From Azospirillum endophyticum (lineage in GTDB: Bacteria; Pseudomonadota; Alphaproteobacteria; Azospirillales; Azospirillaceae): a stretch of DNA of 64,000 nt. The stretch covers positions 62,001-126,000 of the forward strand of contig NZ_JAENHM010000025.1 in NCBI RefSeq assembly GCF_016595245.1. Direction: 5' to 3'. Below are positions 33,935-42,740 of this stretch, in pieces. The translations under genes and the position numbers were made by a program. The notes under the pieces are model-generated. The model was not told the origin of the DNA and did not search any database. It saw nothing but the letters and a program-made list of their open reading frames with translations. The stretch's first letter is position 1, and each line of letters opens with the position of its first letter.

Positions 33935-35992
33935 ATGAGTCACGAGACTGAAGAACAGTACCGCAGCATCTTCGAGAATGCTGTCGAAGGCATTTATCAG
34001 ACCACCATCGACGGTCGTTATCTTCGGGTCAATCCGGCCCTTGCCGACATCTACGGCTATGCTTCGCCCGAAGATCTGATCGCCAATCTCACCGACATCG
34101 CCTGTCAGCTCTATGTCGATCCCGGCAAGCGCGAGGCCTTCGCCGACCTGATGGCCCGCCAGGACCGCGTCCTCTGCTTCGAGGCGCGGGTCTTCCGCCG
34201 CGATGGCTCGATCATCTGGATCTCGGAAAGCGCGCGCTGCGTGCGCGATGCCGCCGGGCGCATCCGGTATTACGAAGGCACCGTCCAGGACATCACCGAG
34301 CGCAAGCAGCATGAGGAGAAGATCCGGCTGCTCGCCACCGTGTTCGACAGCGTCGCCGACGGCATCCTGATCGTCGATCCCGAATTGACTGTCCAGGCGA
34401 TCAACCCGGCCTATGAGATCATGACCGGTTTCCAGCGGGAGGAATTGCTGGTTCGGCCGCTGGTCCTGTTCGCTCCCGGCTCGCACGAACGCGAGTTCGT
34501 CGACGCCGTCTGGACCACGGCGCGGCAGGCCGGGCGCTGGCAGGGGGAGGTCACCAGCTTCCGCCATTCCGGCGAAGCCTTCGCCGCCGCCCTGTCGGTG
34601 ACGTCGGTCCGTGCGCCGAACGGCGTGCTGGAGCATTACGTCCTGACCATCGCCGACATCAGCCAGCGCAAGTCGCAGGAACACCAGATCCGCTATCAGG
34701 CCAGTTTCGACCGGCTGACCGACCTGCCCAACCGCTGGCTGGTCTGCGAGCGGCTGGAGGAGGCGATCGTCCGCGCCCAGCGCGGCAAGAGCAAGGTCGC
34801 CGTCGCCTTCCTCGACCTCAACCGCTTCAAGCAGGTCAACGACACGCTGGGCCACCATGCCGGCGACGAGTTGCTCAAGCTGGTGGCGCGACGCCTGCGC
34901 AATTGCACCCGCATGACCGACACCGTCGGCCGGCTGGGCGGCGACGAGTTCCTGATCGTGGCCCCCGATGCCGCCGACCGCTCGGCCGGCGCCAAGCTGG
35001 TCGAAAAGGTGCTCTATTCGATGGCTGAGCCGTTCAGCGTCCACAATCAGGAGCTTTTCTGCGGCGCCTCCATCGGCATCGCCTTCTATCCCGACGACGG
35101 CGAGACGGCGGACCAGCTTCTGCGCAACGCCGATCTGGCGATGTACCATGCCAAGCGCAACCCGGAGAACAAGTACGTCTTCTACGACGGCGAGATGCGG
35201 GAACGGTCGGGTTTCACCCTGGGGCTGGAAAGCGACCTGCGCCGCGCCAGCGGCGGCAACGAGTTCGAGCTGCATTTCCAGCCGAAGATCGACCTTGCCG
35301 CCAACCGGACCATCGGGGCGGAGGCGCTGATCCGCTGGCGCCACCCGGTCCGCGGCATGGTCAGCCCGGCGGAGTTCATCCCGCTGGCGGAGGAAACCGG
35401 CCTGATCTGGGAAATCGGCGCCTGGACGCTGATCGAATCCTGCCGCCGGTTGGCCGACTGGATCCGGCGCGACCTGCCGATCCCGTCGGTGTCGGTCAAC
35501 CTGTCGCCGCGCCAGTTCCAGGACGCCCGCCTCGTCGGCTTCGTGCGGAGCGTGGTGGAATCCGCCGGCATTCCGGCCGACCGGCTGGAGCTGGAGCTGA
35601 CCGAAGGCGCCATGATCGGCGACATCGAAAAGGCGGTGACGATCCTCAACGGGCTGAAGGACATCGGCGTCCGCCTGTCCATCGACGATTTCGGCACCGG
35701 CTATTCCTCGCTGGCCTATCTGAAGCGCTTCCCCATCGACACGCTGAAGATCGACCGCAGCTTCGTCCGCGACATCGTCAAGTCGACGACCGACCCGGCC
35801 ATCGTCGGCACCATCGTGAACCTTGCCGAAAGCCTGGGCTTCGACACCATCGCCGAGGGGGTGGAGACGCAGGAACAGGCCGACATGCTGCGCCAGCAGC
35901 GCTGCACCCGGATCCAGGGCTATCTGATCAGTCGGCCCCTGCCGATCGACCAGTTCGAAACCTTCCTCGGCAACAGCGTGGTGCCGGCCTGA
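33935..35992 (+). CDS. PAS-PAS-GGDEF-EAL cyclic-di-GMP turnover protein
   Basis: A 685-residue cytoplasmic protein without transmembrane helices. Two PAS domains (about 5-125, starting EEQYRSIFENAVEGIYQTT, and 130-250) are followed by a GGDEF diguanylate cyclase domain with an intact GGDEF motif (about 335). A C-terminal EAL phosphodiesterase domain has EAL at 463-465, ELTEGAMI and DDFGTGYSSL. Both enzymatic domains keep their hallmark residues, so net activity is undecidable. I chose the ATG at 33935, which starts the PAS region directly; an in-frame ATG at 33887 adds 16 residues and cannot be excluded. It is 4 bases upstream of the IclR-type gene. Confidence 0.88.
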   Translation: MSHETEEQYRSIFENAVEGIYQTTIDGRYLRVNPALADIYGYASPEDLIANLTDIACQLYVDPGKREAFADLMARQDRVLCFEARVFRRDGSIIWISESARCVRDAAGRIRYYEGTVQDITERKQHEEKIRLLATVFDSVADGILIVDPELTVQAINPAYEIMTGFQREELLVRPLVLFAPGSHEREFVDAVWTTARQAGRWQGEVTSFRHSGEAFAAALSVTSVRAPNGVLEHYVLTIADISQRKSQEHQIRYQASFDRLTDLPNRWLVCERLEEAIVRAQRGKSKVAVAFLDLNRFKQVNDTLGHHAGDELLKLVARRLRNCTRMTDTVGRLGGDEFLIVAPDAADRSAGAKLVEKVLYSMAEPFSVHNQELFCGASIGIAFYPDDGETADQLLRNADLAMYHAKRNPENKYVFYDGEMRERSGFTLGLESDLRRASGGNEFELHFQPKIDLAANRTIGAEALIRWRHPVRGMVSPAEFIPLAEETGLIWEIGAWTLIESCRRLADWIRRDLPIPSVSVNLSPRQFQDARLVGFVRSVVESAGIPADRLELELTEGAMIGDIEKAVTILNGLKDIGVRLSIDDFGTGYSSLAYLKRFPIDTLKIDRSFVRDIVKSTTDPAIVGTIVNLAESLGFDTIAEGVETQEQADMLRQQRCTRIQGYLISRPLPIDQFETFLGNSVVPA

Positions 35993-35996
35993 CGCC

Positions 35997-36806
35997 ATGG
36001 CGGCATCGACGTTTTCAGGCCGCGGGCTGCGGGAACCGAAGGGCGCCGCCGGCGCCAAGCCGGTGAACGCGCTGGTGCGCGGCCTGCGGGTGCTGGCGGT
36101 GGCCAACGAAATCCAGCGCCCGACGGTGGCGGAACTGGTGCGCCGGTCCCGCCTGCCCAAGGCGACGGTGATCCGGCTGGTCCAGACCTTGGTCCATGAA
36201 GGATATCTGGAGGATTTGGGAGAAGCGGAGGGCTATCAGGTCACCGCCAAGGTCCGCAACCTGTCCCGCGCGCTGGTGGAGCGCACCCCCATCGCCCAGT
36301 TGGTGCAGCCGCTGCTCGACGAACTGGGCGCCCGGGTGAAGTGGCCGTCGGAGTTCTTCCTGGCCGAAGGACGGTCCGTCGTCATCGAGGTGTCCAACCG
36401 CTCCGCCGCGCCGATCAAGCTGAACCTGTTCGAAACCCGCCGCTTTCCGATGGTCGCCTCAGCCACCGGGCTGGCCTATCTGTCGGCTCTCCCGCCAGAT
36501 GAGGCTGCGAGCATCGTCCATGACTCCGTCGCCGACGGGTCGGTCAGCGGTTCGGTGGAGGCGACGCTCGACCTTGTCGCCGCAGCGCGGGATCGCGGCC
36601 ACGCCAGCTGGGAATACCCCGCCCTGGCTCCCGGGCTGCGCATGGTGTCGATCCCGGTCCTGGTCGGCGGAGGAGCGGTGGGCGGCCTGTCGCTGGTCCA
36701 TTTTCGCGATCTGGTCCCGGCCGAATTGCTGGACGGTTTCCTGCTGCCGGAAATGCGCGCGGTGGCGGCGCGGATCGGCGTCGTGCTGGATGACGGCTGG
36801 TTCTGA
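35997..36806 (+). CDS. IclR-family transcriptional regulator
   Basis: A 269-residue regulator with an N-terminal winged helix (about 22-85: VNALVRGLRVLAVAN, TVAELVRRSRLPKATVIRLV) and a C-terminal IclR effector domain (GARVKWPSEFFLAEG, MVASATGLAYLSALP, and a late segment PGLRMVSIPVLVGGG). It resembles the MhpR-type branch of activators of aromatic catabolism, but no catabolic genes adjoin it. It is 4 bases after the GGDEF-EAL gene, so co-expression with c-di-GMP signalling is likely. The target is unknown. Confidence 0.83.
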   Translation: MAASTFSGRGLREPKGAAGAKPVNALVRGLRVLAVANEIQRPTVAELVRRSRLPKATVIRLVQTLVHEGYLEDLGEAEGYQVTAKVRNLSRALVERTPIAQLVQPLLDELGARVKWPSEFFLAEGRSVVIEVSNRSAAPIKLNLFETRRFPMVASATGLAYLSALPPDEAASIVHDSVADGSVSGSVEATLDLVAAARDRGHASWEYPALAPGLRMVSIPVLVGGGAVGGLSLVHFRDLVPAELLDGFLLPEMRAVAARIGVVLDDGWF

Positions 36807-36824
36807 GGACGCCCTTTCGTTTCC

Positions 36825-36865
36825 GCGCGCAGGCGCCGCAAGCGACGACGGCTGCGCCTGCGCGC
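36825..36865. terminator. Bidirectional hairpin between convergent regulators
   Basis: An exact 12-bp inverted repeat, GCGCGCAGGCGC at 36825-36836 and its complement at 36854-36865, has a 17-base loop. It lies between the stop codons of the IclR-type and LuxR-type genes. No T run follows, so termination may be Rho-assisted. Confidence 0.6.
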
Positions 36866-36876
36866 AGGGAGGCGGC

Positions 36877-37674
36877 CTACGGTGCCGTGCGCTCCAGGAA
36901 ATACTCCATCTCCTGGATGATGCCGCTCTGGGCCGCCCACAGGGCCGCCTGCGTGCGGTTGCGGACGTTGATGGTCTGCATGATGTGGCGGACATGGAGC
37001 TTGACCAGATCCTCCGTCATCGCCATCTCGCGCGCGATCTCCTTGTTGCTGCATCCGTCCATGATGAGCTTGAGGATGCGGGCATGGCGCGGGTAGAGGC
37101 CGGGATAGCCCAGCAGTTCGGTCTCATGCTGGGTCACCGCCCCGTCCTCGCCGCCCCGGCGCAAGGCGGTGGGGGAGAAATAGTCGAAGCATTCCTCCGG
37201 CACCACCGGTTCTCCGGCATGGATCAGGCGAAGGGACAGGACGAAGGCGGACGGCGCCATCCGGTTCAGAAGATAGCCGCGGACGCCGAACCGCAGGGCC
37301 ATCCGCATGTGGTGGGCGGAAAATTCGTCGGCGATCATCGCCAGCTTGGCCTGTTCACCGTACCAGCTCCGGAAGTTCCAGGCATCGGTCTTCAGGGAGG
37401 CGAGGTCGAACAGCACGATGTCGGCCGGCCGCTCGGCATTGACGGTGACGGCCGGCGGTTCCAGCGTGACCACCGCGCCGCCGGCCGAGATCCCGGCGGA
37501 ATAGCGGTCGCTCGCACCGTTGGCCCGGCCGTTCCACATCGCCTTTGCTGAAAGCCCGGAGGCGAGCCGGCTTTGCGGATCGATGACTTCGAAGCAGTCG
37601 TCCAGGATGTTCAGGATGGATTCGCGCAGCAATCGGCTTTGATTGTGAACAATTACACGAATGCGATCGGACAT
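36877..37674 (-). CDS. LuxR/NarL-type regulator with degenerate receiver domain
   Basis: A 265-residue protein. The N-terminal ~150 residues resemble a response-regulator receiver (RIRVIVHNQSRLLRESIL, DIVLFDLASL, MALRFGVRGYLLNRMAP), but the usual acidic pair is HN and the conserved Lys after the last strand is Asn. The C-terminal domain (about 190-250) is a LuxR helix-turn-helix: YPRHARILKLIMDGCSNKEI and AMTEDLVKLHVRHIM. Start ATG at 37674 follows GGGGGAGA. LuxR-type regulators often flank exopolysaccharide loci in Rhodospirillales; the next genes to the right belong to such a locus, so regulation of it is plausible but unproven. Confidence 0.82.
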   Translation of the reverse strand: MSDRIRVIVHNQSRLLRESILNILDDCFEVIDPQSRLASGLSAKAMWNGRANGASDRYSAGISAGGAVVTLEPPAVTVNAERPADIVLFDLASLKTDAWNFRSWYGEQAKLAMIADEFSAHHMRMALRFGVRGYLLNRMAPSAFVLSLRLIHAGEPVVPEECFDYFSPTALRRGGEDGAVTQHETELLGYPGLYPRHARILKLIMDGCSNKEIAREMAMTEDLVKLHVRHIMQTINVRNRTQAALWAAQSGIIQEMEYFLERTAP

Positions 37675-38380
37675 GTCCGTCTCCCCCAATATAGACGAAA
37701 TGGCGGACGGTATCGCGCGGCCGAAAGAAGGATTTCCCCCCTGGACGCTCTGCTTTGACGTCGGTGGCACGGATGCATGGCAATGCAGGTCCGCCGGATT
37801 TCCGCCCGGCGCATGACCTTCGGCCCCCCGTTCGAGCCGTTGCCTCCGCAATCTCCGATGCCGCCGCGCTGACCGTGCGATGCCGCAGTTTCGACGGACG
37901 ATGCACGTTGTATCGATCGCTTCGTGCTCGCCCAATCGAATTTAGATCAAACTATGATCCGGCACTCACGGCGTTGTCTGCTGCACTTTTGGAATTGTTC
38001 CAGGCTCAGTGGGAGGTAGAGCCACGCTGTCCGGGCAGAGTCCTTCGTCAGAAGGCCAGCAGTAATACATCATTCTTGCGGAGGAAAATGGAAATGATTA
38101 CCCAATAAAGATAAGGATATCTCTAGGGTATGCGCTCGATCGAGAAGATTCGGAAGGGAAAGAGTTAAAATTATATCGTCAGAGTAAGAAGAAAAACTTC
38201 TTCGTAAGACAACCAATGCTAGACGGCATGATTTAAGCTCTGTCTGAGCCGCGTCCGTTCATCGAGGATAATATAGACACTTAAATAGCAGATGCCAGAT
38301 GAATTTTCACTGAACATGGAAACGAACATCGAGCCCTGCCGGAACAGCGCTCCATGTTCGTTCCGGCGACCCGCCACCAA
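37675..38380. other. 706-base intergenic region with an AT-rich stretch
   Basis: No convincing gene is present. From about 38040 to 38330 the base composition falls to roughly 40-45% GC, against about 68-70% in the neighbours. It holds a small hairpin (AAGAAG 38186-38191 with CTTCTT 38197-38202), and a well-placed GGAGG before a 6-codon frame (38088-38108), which may be chance. The right part probably contains the LuxR-type promoter nearest 37680-37760. Confidence 0.5.
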
Positions 38381-38414
38381 GGCCCCCGATCCTGATCTGT
38401 CGGGATCGGGGGCC
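38381..38414 (-). terminator. Terminator hairpin after the CBM60-like protein gene
   Basis: A 12-bp stem, GGCCCCCGATCC (38381-38392) and its complement (38403-38414), with a 10-base loop, lies 7 bases past the minus-strand stop codon at 38422. There is no T run, but the stem is very stable. Confidence 0.7.
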
Positions 38415-38421
38415 GCTGGCA

Positions 38422-41184
38422 TCACGCCACGACGTCGTGGGTGATGGCATAGACTCCCGTGTCCCAGCGGGCGATGGTGGTGTCGAAACCGCCGACCCCG
38501 TTCACCACGTCGAAGCCTTGCGTGGTGTTGTGCATCAGGTCCTGGACCGTGTAGTGGCCGTTGGCGAGCTGAAGCTCGACATGGGTGGCCACCGCCTTGC
38601 GCGCCGCGGTGTCGTTGAAATCGACGCGGTCGGAGGCGACGACGATCAGCCGGTCCTTCTGGTCGTAGAAACCGTAGCCGGTGATCTGGGCGTCCGGGTC
38701 CTTGTCGGTGAAGCTCAGCGGATAGTGATAGTTCAGCGCCTCGTCGCCGATCAGCACCGGTGCCTTGGCCTTCAGCGCGGCGATCTCGGCGTCGCTGAAC
38801 AGGTTGTGCCCTTCGTAGGTCGCCTGGGGAATGATCCAGGCGCTGGGGGCGCTGGCCTTGGTCATCGACGGCAGGGCCGCATCGCTGACGTAATAGCCGA
38901 ACGTCACGCCGGCATCATGCAGCTTGGTGATCGGCTCCAGCAATTCGCCCAGATAGGCGTTGCCGATGGCGTTGCCGTCCGGCTCCAGCGCGTTCATCGC
39001 CTTCTCGGCATTGGCGCTGTAATAGAGCGCCGGGCCGAAGGGACGGGTGGGCACGATGTCGCGCAGCATGTCCAGCCAGGGCTGCTTCACCTCGCCCCAG
39101 TCGTGATAGCTGCGCGACCACTGCTCCGCCGCGCGGCGGACCCCGCCCTGATCGTCGGCGATCATGGTCCAGCCGCTCTGCAGCCAGGTCTGTTCCAGGC
39201 GGCCCCAGCCAAGCTCCTCACGCACCGTTCCGCTGACGCCGGTATAGAGGCTGTTCACGGCACCCCAGTAGTCATCCTCCGACGAGGACATCATATGGCC
39301 GAAATGGGCGTCCGGCGCGCGGGCGGCATGGATGCCCAGCATCGCCTGTTCGTAGGAGGCCGGCGCCTGCTTGTGCTGCATCTCGAAGCGTTCGAGGGTC
39401 TGCACGTTGAACAGGATGTCCTTCTCGTTCATCGTGTCGGCGATCACGCGGGCGTCGACGCCGGCGAATTCGCGCATCGCTGCCGGGGTGAAGGACACCT
39501 GGGTGGTCAGCCAGGCGGCCTTGCCGGTGTTCTTGACGATGGCGTCGTCCAGCGCCTTCCAGCTGTTGGCCCAGCCGTCGACGAAATAGTCCAGCCATTG
39601 GGTCGGATGGTTGTCGACGATGTCGGCCGCCTGCTGCGCCAGCGTCGATCCCGCCACCTTGATGCCGGTCTTGGAGCTGAACTCCGCGATCATGCGCGCA
39701 TTGAAGAAGTCCATCACGCCGGAATGCGGGCTGCCGTCGAAGAAATCGGACAGTTCATAACCGCGGGTGCCGGTCAGCGCGGACAGGCGGCCCAGCTTGT
39801 CGGCCATCCAGTCGGCGTAATGGGCGGTGCCGCCGGTCCAGCCGGCCGGCGCGTCCTTGGCATCCAGCGGCATCAGCGGGCTGACATAACCCCAGCCGGA
39901 GGGGTTGCTGCTGTCGGCGTCCAGGACATAGCCGTCGGCGTCACGGCCCAGATACTGCTGATGCGCCTTGACCCAGGACACCCAGGCCTTGTGACCGCCC
40001 AGGCTGGCGAACTCGCCGCCGTTCTGCGACTCCGCGAAGGTGTCTTCCCACAGCTGCAGGCCGATCAGCGGCATGACCCCGTCGGCCAGATGGCCGGCGG
40101 CGACGTCGCGGGTTTCCTTCAGGTGGGCGGCATTGGAATAGTCGGGCACCGACTCCCAGAACAGGTGCTGCGGCGCCAGCCCGCGGTCGGCGCCCCAGGA
40201 GATGGTCGACACGTCGGACATCAGCGGCGGACGGTCGCTGCTGACCCCGGCGCTGGCGCTGTGGTCGTTCTTCGGCAGGGTGGCCGCCGGGGCCGACGGA
40301 GCCGGTGCGGTGGGGGTGGTGGGTGTCGACGGAGCGGTCGACGTGGCGCCGGCCAGCATGTCCTTGCTGACCGGAACGCTCAGCGTGCCGTTCCACCACA
40401 GTCCCTGCTGGCCGGCGATGACATCCTTGCCGTCCAGTGTGCCGCGGTCATAGGTGACGCCTGCGGCGGTCGAAGCGACGCTGTGCCCGTTCACCACGAC
40501 CGAACCGACATAGAGGCTGCGGTCCTGGCCGTTGACCACGGCGTCGTTGTCGTACTGGACCTGAACCTTGTGCGCCACGGCCGGGTCGAGGTCGACCGTG
40601 AATTTGTAGGCGGTCTGGCTGGTGGCGGCTACCTTGGCATCGCCCACCGCCTTGCCGTCGACCAGCAGCTTGAAGTGCGGCGGGACGCCGCCGGCGCCGG
40701 TGCCCCAGGCATTCACGACGACGCTGAAGGGCTTGGTCGCTACCGGGGCCGGGGCCGTGGCCGCGGCATCCGCCGCCGGGAACAGCGATGCCGGCAGCGG
40801 CACGTTCAGCGCGCCGCCCCAGTAAAGGCCTTCCTGCCCCTTCACCACGTCCTTTCCGTCGACCGCACCCTTGTCGTAGGTGACCGACGGGTCGGTGGCG
40901 ACGATCAACGTGCCGTTCACCGAAACGGCGCGGACGAACAGGTTGCGGTCGGCGCCGCCGGCTGCCCCGTCATTGTCGTAGACGACCTGAAGCTTATGCG
41001 CGCTGTCGGCGGCGACCTTGGCGGAGATGGTGTAGCGCCCGACGGTGCTGCTGTTCACCGTCGCCTGACCGATCGTCGTGCCGTCGAGCTTGAGGGCCAG
41101 ATGCGGCCAGATGCCGCCGGCTGCCTGTCCCCATGCGTCGATCGCGAAGGTGACATCGATGAGATTGGACCCGGTGAGCGCCAT
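38422..41184 (-). CDS. Large protein with two CBM60-like modules and an unassigned C-terminal domain
   Basis: A 920-residue protein. Residues ~1-135 and ~151-275 are two homologous modules of the Ca-dependent xylan-binding type (CBM60-like): AWGQAAGGIWPHLALKLDG in the first, AWGTGAGGVPPHFKLLVDG in the second. Each ends with VTYDKG..DGKDV..GQ.GL.W-type text 142 residues apart. A Thr/Pro/Ala linker (276-307) leads to a ~600-residue domain (WGADRGLAPQHLFWES, YELSDFFDGSPHSGVMD) that I cannot assign; its length, aromatic and acidic content suggest a glycoside-hydrolase-like barrel. There is no signal peptide, as often with CBM60-type proteins of this group, so a type I or other export route is possible. 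ATG at 41184 follows AGGAG. Confidence 0.75.
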   Translation of the reverse strand: MALTGSNLIDVTFAIDAWGQAAGGIWPHLALKLDGTTIGQATVNSSTVGRYTISAKVAADSAHKLQVVYDNDGAAGGADRNLFVRAVSVNGTLIVATDPSVTYDKGAVDGKDVVKGQEGLYWGGALNVPLPASLFPAADAAATAPAPVATKPFSVVVNAWGTGAGGVPPHFKLLVDGKAVGDAKVAATSQTAYKFTVDLDPAVAHKVQVQYDNDAVVNGQDRSLYVGSVVVNGHSVASTAAGVTYDRGTLDGKDVIAGQQGLWWNGTLSVPVSKDMLAGATSTAPSTPTTPTAPAPSAPAATLPKNDHSASAGVSSDRPPLMSDVSTISWGADRGLAPQHLFWESVPDYSNAAHLKETRDVAAGHLADGVMPLIGLQLWEDTFAESQNGGEFASLGGHKAWVSWVKAHQQYLGRDADGYVLDADSSNPSGWGYVSPLMPLDAKDAPAGWTGGTAHYADWMADKLGRLSALTGTRGYELSDFFDGSPHSGVMDFFNARMIAEFSSKTGIKVAGSTLAQQAADIVDNHPTQWLDYFVDGWANSWKALDDAIVKNTGKAAWLTTQVSFTPAAMREFAGVDARVIADTMNEKDILFNVQTLERFEMQHKQAPASYEQAMLGIHAARAPDAHFGHMMSSSEDDYWGAVNSLYTGVSGTVREELGWGRLEQTWLQSGWTMIADDQGGVRRAAEQWSRSYHDWGEVKQPWLDMLRDIVPTRPFGPALYYSANAEKAMNALEPDGNAIGNAYLGELLEPITKLHDAGVTFGYYVSDAALPSMTKASAPSAWIIPQATYEGHNLFSDAEIAALKAKAPVLIGDEALNYHYPLSFTDKDPDAQITGYGFYDQKDRLIVVASDRVDFNDTAARKAVATHVELQLANGHYTVQDLMHNTTQGFDVVNGVGGFDTTIARWDTGVYAITHDVVA

Positions 41185-41527
41185 CGGCACGACTCCTATT
41201 AATCTGATATTAAGAAACTGCAAGACCGGATTAATCCGTATCGGTTGGATTACCCTGCCCGTTGGGAGTAGTTGCACAGAATTCGCTATAATTTGGAGAG
41301 TCAATCTTGGGACATGACTCTGACTCATCTTTGACTCTTCCAAAAAAATCGATATTGAGTCCGCGAATGCTTTAGACACTGAAAGACTGGGTCCGAAAAC
41401 GGCAGTCTTAATCCCGTTGTGAGCGGTTCTTATCTTTCGTTTGTTTGTCGTGGGCTCCGGCTCCATGGTCCACTCCGGCACGAACCGTCACCGATACCGC
41501 CGATCATGCCGGGCAGGAGATCTTCCC
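41185..41527. promoter_or_regulatory. Divergent intergenic region of the polysaccharide locus
   Basis: These 343 bases separate the minus-strand CBM60-like gene and the plus-strand glycosyltransferase. The centre is AT-rich. Three copies of GACTC with similar context (TGACTC, TGACTC, TGACTC) occur between about 41313 and 41340, which may be regulator half-sites. No sigma-54 promoter was found; promoters for both genes must lie here. Confidence 0.45.
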
Positions 41528-42715
41528 ATGCGCCCCCCGTCCCTGCGTATTGCCGTCGTCACGCAGAAGATCGTCCGCCATGACGGGCAAGGGCGCGTGA
41601 ACGCGGTCGTGGTCGATGAACTGCTGCACCGCGGACACGAGGTCGTCGCCATCGCGTCGGACCTGGCGGAGGACCTGGCGCGTCATCCCCGCCTGCGCTG
41701 GGTGCAGGTGGATGGCGGCGGCATGCCGACGCAATTGGCGAAGGACCAGCTGTTCGCTTGGCGGGCGAGCCGGGCCTTGGCGCTGGAGAGGCAAGCCGGG
41801 ATCGACCGGGTGGTGGTGAACGGCTTCGTCAGCTGGGCGCGGTCGGACGTGAATGCCGTGCATTTCGTCCATTCGGCCTGGATGCGATCGCCTACCCATC
41901 CGATCCGCAAGGGAGTTTCGCCGCTGTCGATCTACCGCGCGCTCTACACGCTGCTGAATGTCGGCTTCGAGCGCTGGAGCTTCCGTCGTGCCGGCCGGCT
42001 GGTGGCGGTGTCCCGCACGGTGGCGGAAGAGCTGCGCCGGGACGGCATCGAGCCCCACCGGCTGCGGGTGATCGACAACGGCGTCGACATCGGCGAGTTC
42101 CGCCCCGGCACGCCCGATCCGGCGCTGTTCGGCCTGCCGCCGGATCGCCCGGTGGCATTGTTCGTCGGCGATGCCCGCAGCGACCGCAAGAATCTGGACG
42201 GCGTGCTGCGTGCGTTGGCCGAGGTGCCGGATCTGAGGCTGGCCGTGGCCGGCGACGAGCGGGGAGGTCCGTTTCCGGCGATGGCGCAGTCGCTGGGGGT
42301 GGAGGAGCGGGTCCGTTTCCTCGGTCATCGGCGCGACGTGGCGGCGCTGATGCGGGCGGCCGACCTGTTCGTCTTTCCGACCCGCTACGAACCCTTCGGC
42401 CTCGTCCTGCTGGAGGCGGCGGCCAGCGGCCTGCCGGTCATCACCACGCGGCTGGCCGGGGCCGGCCGGCTGCTGGAGGACGGAGCCGCCATCCTGCTGG
42501 ACGACCCAGACGCGCATGAGGAGATCGTGCAGGCGATGCGCCGTCTTGCCGCCGACCCGTCGCTCCGCCGCCGCATGGGCGACGCCGGCCGCCGCATCGC
42601 CGAGCGCCGGGACTGGTCGGTGACGGCCGGGCGCTATGCCGATCTGCTGGAGGAGCCGGGACCCTCAGGTCAGTCGGTCGCAGGGCGGCGGCTGTTGGCT
42701 GGATCGGCGCCCTGA
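41528..42715 (+). CDS. Glycosyltransferase family 4
   Basis: A 395-residue GT-B-fold enzyme. The N-terminal half begins LRIAVVTQKIVRHDGQGRVN (acceptor domain with the Gly-rich loop). The C-terminal half has ALFVGDARSDRKNLDGVLRAL, and the donor-binding ETFG-like motif is here FVFPTRYEPFGLVLLEAAASG with the E-x7-E pattern. The ATG at 41528 follows GGCAGGAGA. It is convergent with the minus-strand EPS operon, its stop being 25 bases from the beta-helix gene stop. Sugar specificity unknown. Confidence 0.85.
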   Translation: MRPPSLRIAVVTQKIVRHDGQGRVNAVVVDELLHRGHEVVAIASDLAEDLARHPRLRWVQVDGGGMPTQLAKDQLFAWRASRALALERQAGIDRVVVNGFVSWARSDVNAVHFVHSAWMRSPTHPIRKGVSPLSIYRALYTLLNVGFERWSFRRAGRLVAVSRTVAEELRRDGIEPHRLRVIDNGVDIGEFRPGTPDPALFGLPPDRPVALFVGDARSDRKNLDGVLRALAEVPDLRLAVAGDERGGPFPAMAQSLGVEERVRFLGHRRDVAALMRAADLFVFPTRYEPFGLVLLEAAASGLPVITTRLAGAGRLLEDGAAILLDDPDAHEEIVQAMRRLAADPSLRRRMGDAGRRIAERRDWSVTAGRYADLLEEPGPSGQSVAGRRLLAGSAP

Positions 42716-42740
42716 CCGGCCATCGTCGCAGCGGCCGCCG

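Noticed and set aside
37755-38108. A 117-codon frame between the LuxR-type gene and the AT-rich island
   Set aside because: Its composition changes abruptly midway, its start lies in another gene's promoter region and no motif is seen.
38437-41202. A 921-codon open frame on the plus strand opposite the CBM60-like gene
   Set aside because: No ribosome site, atypical composition and no motifs; the minus strand holds the modular protein with internal homology.
41200-41300. Possible sigma-54 promoter (TTGGGAGTAGTTGCA) before the plus-strand glycosyltransferase
   Set aside because: The GG-to-GC spacing is two bases too short for an RpoN promoter.
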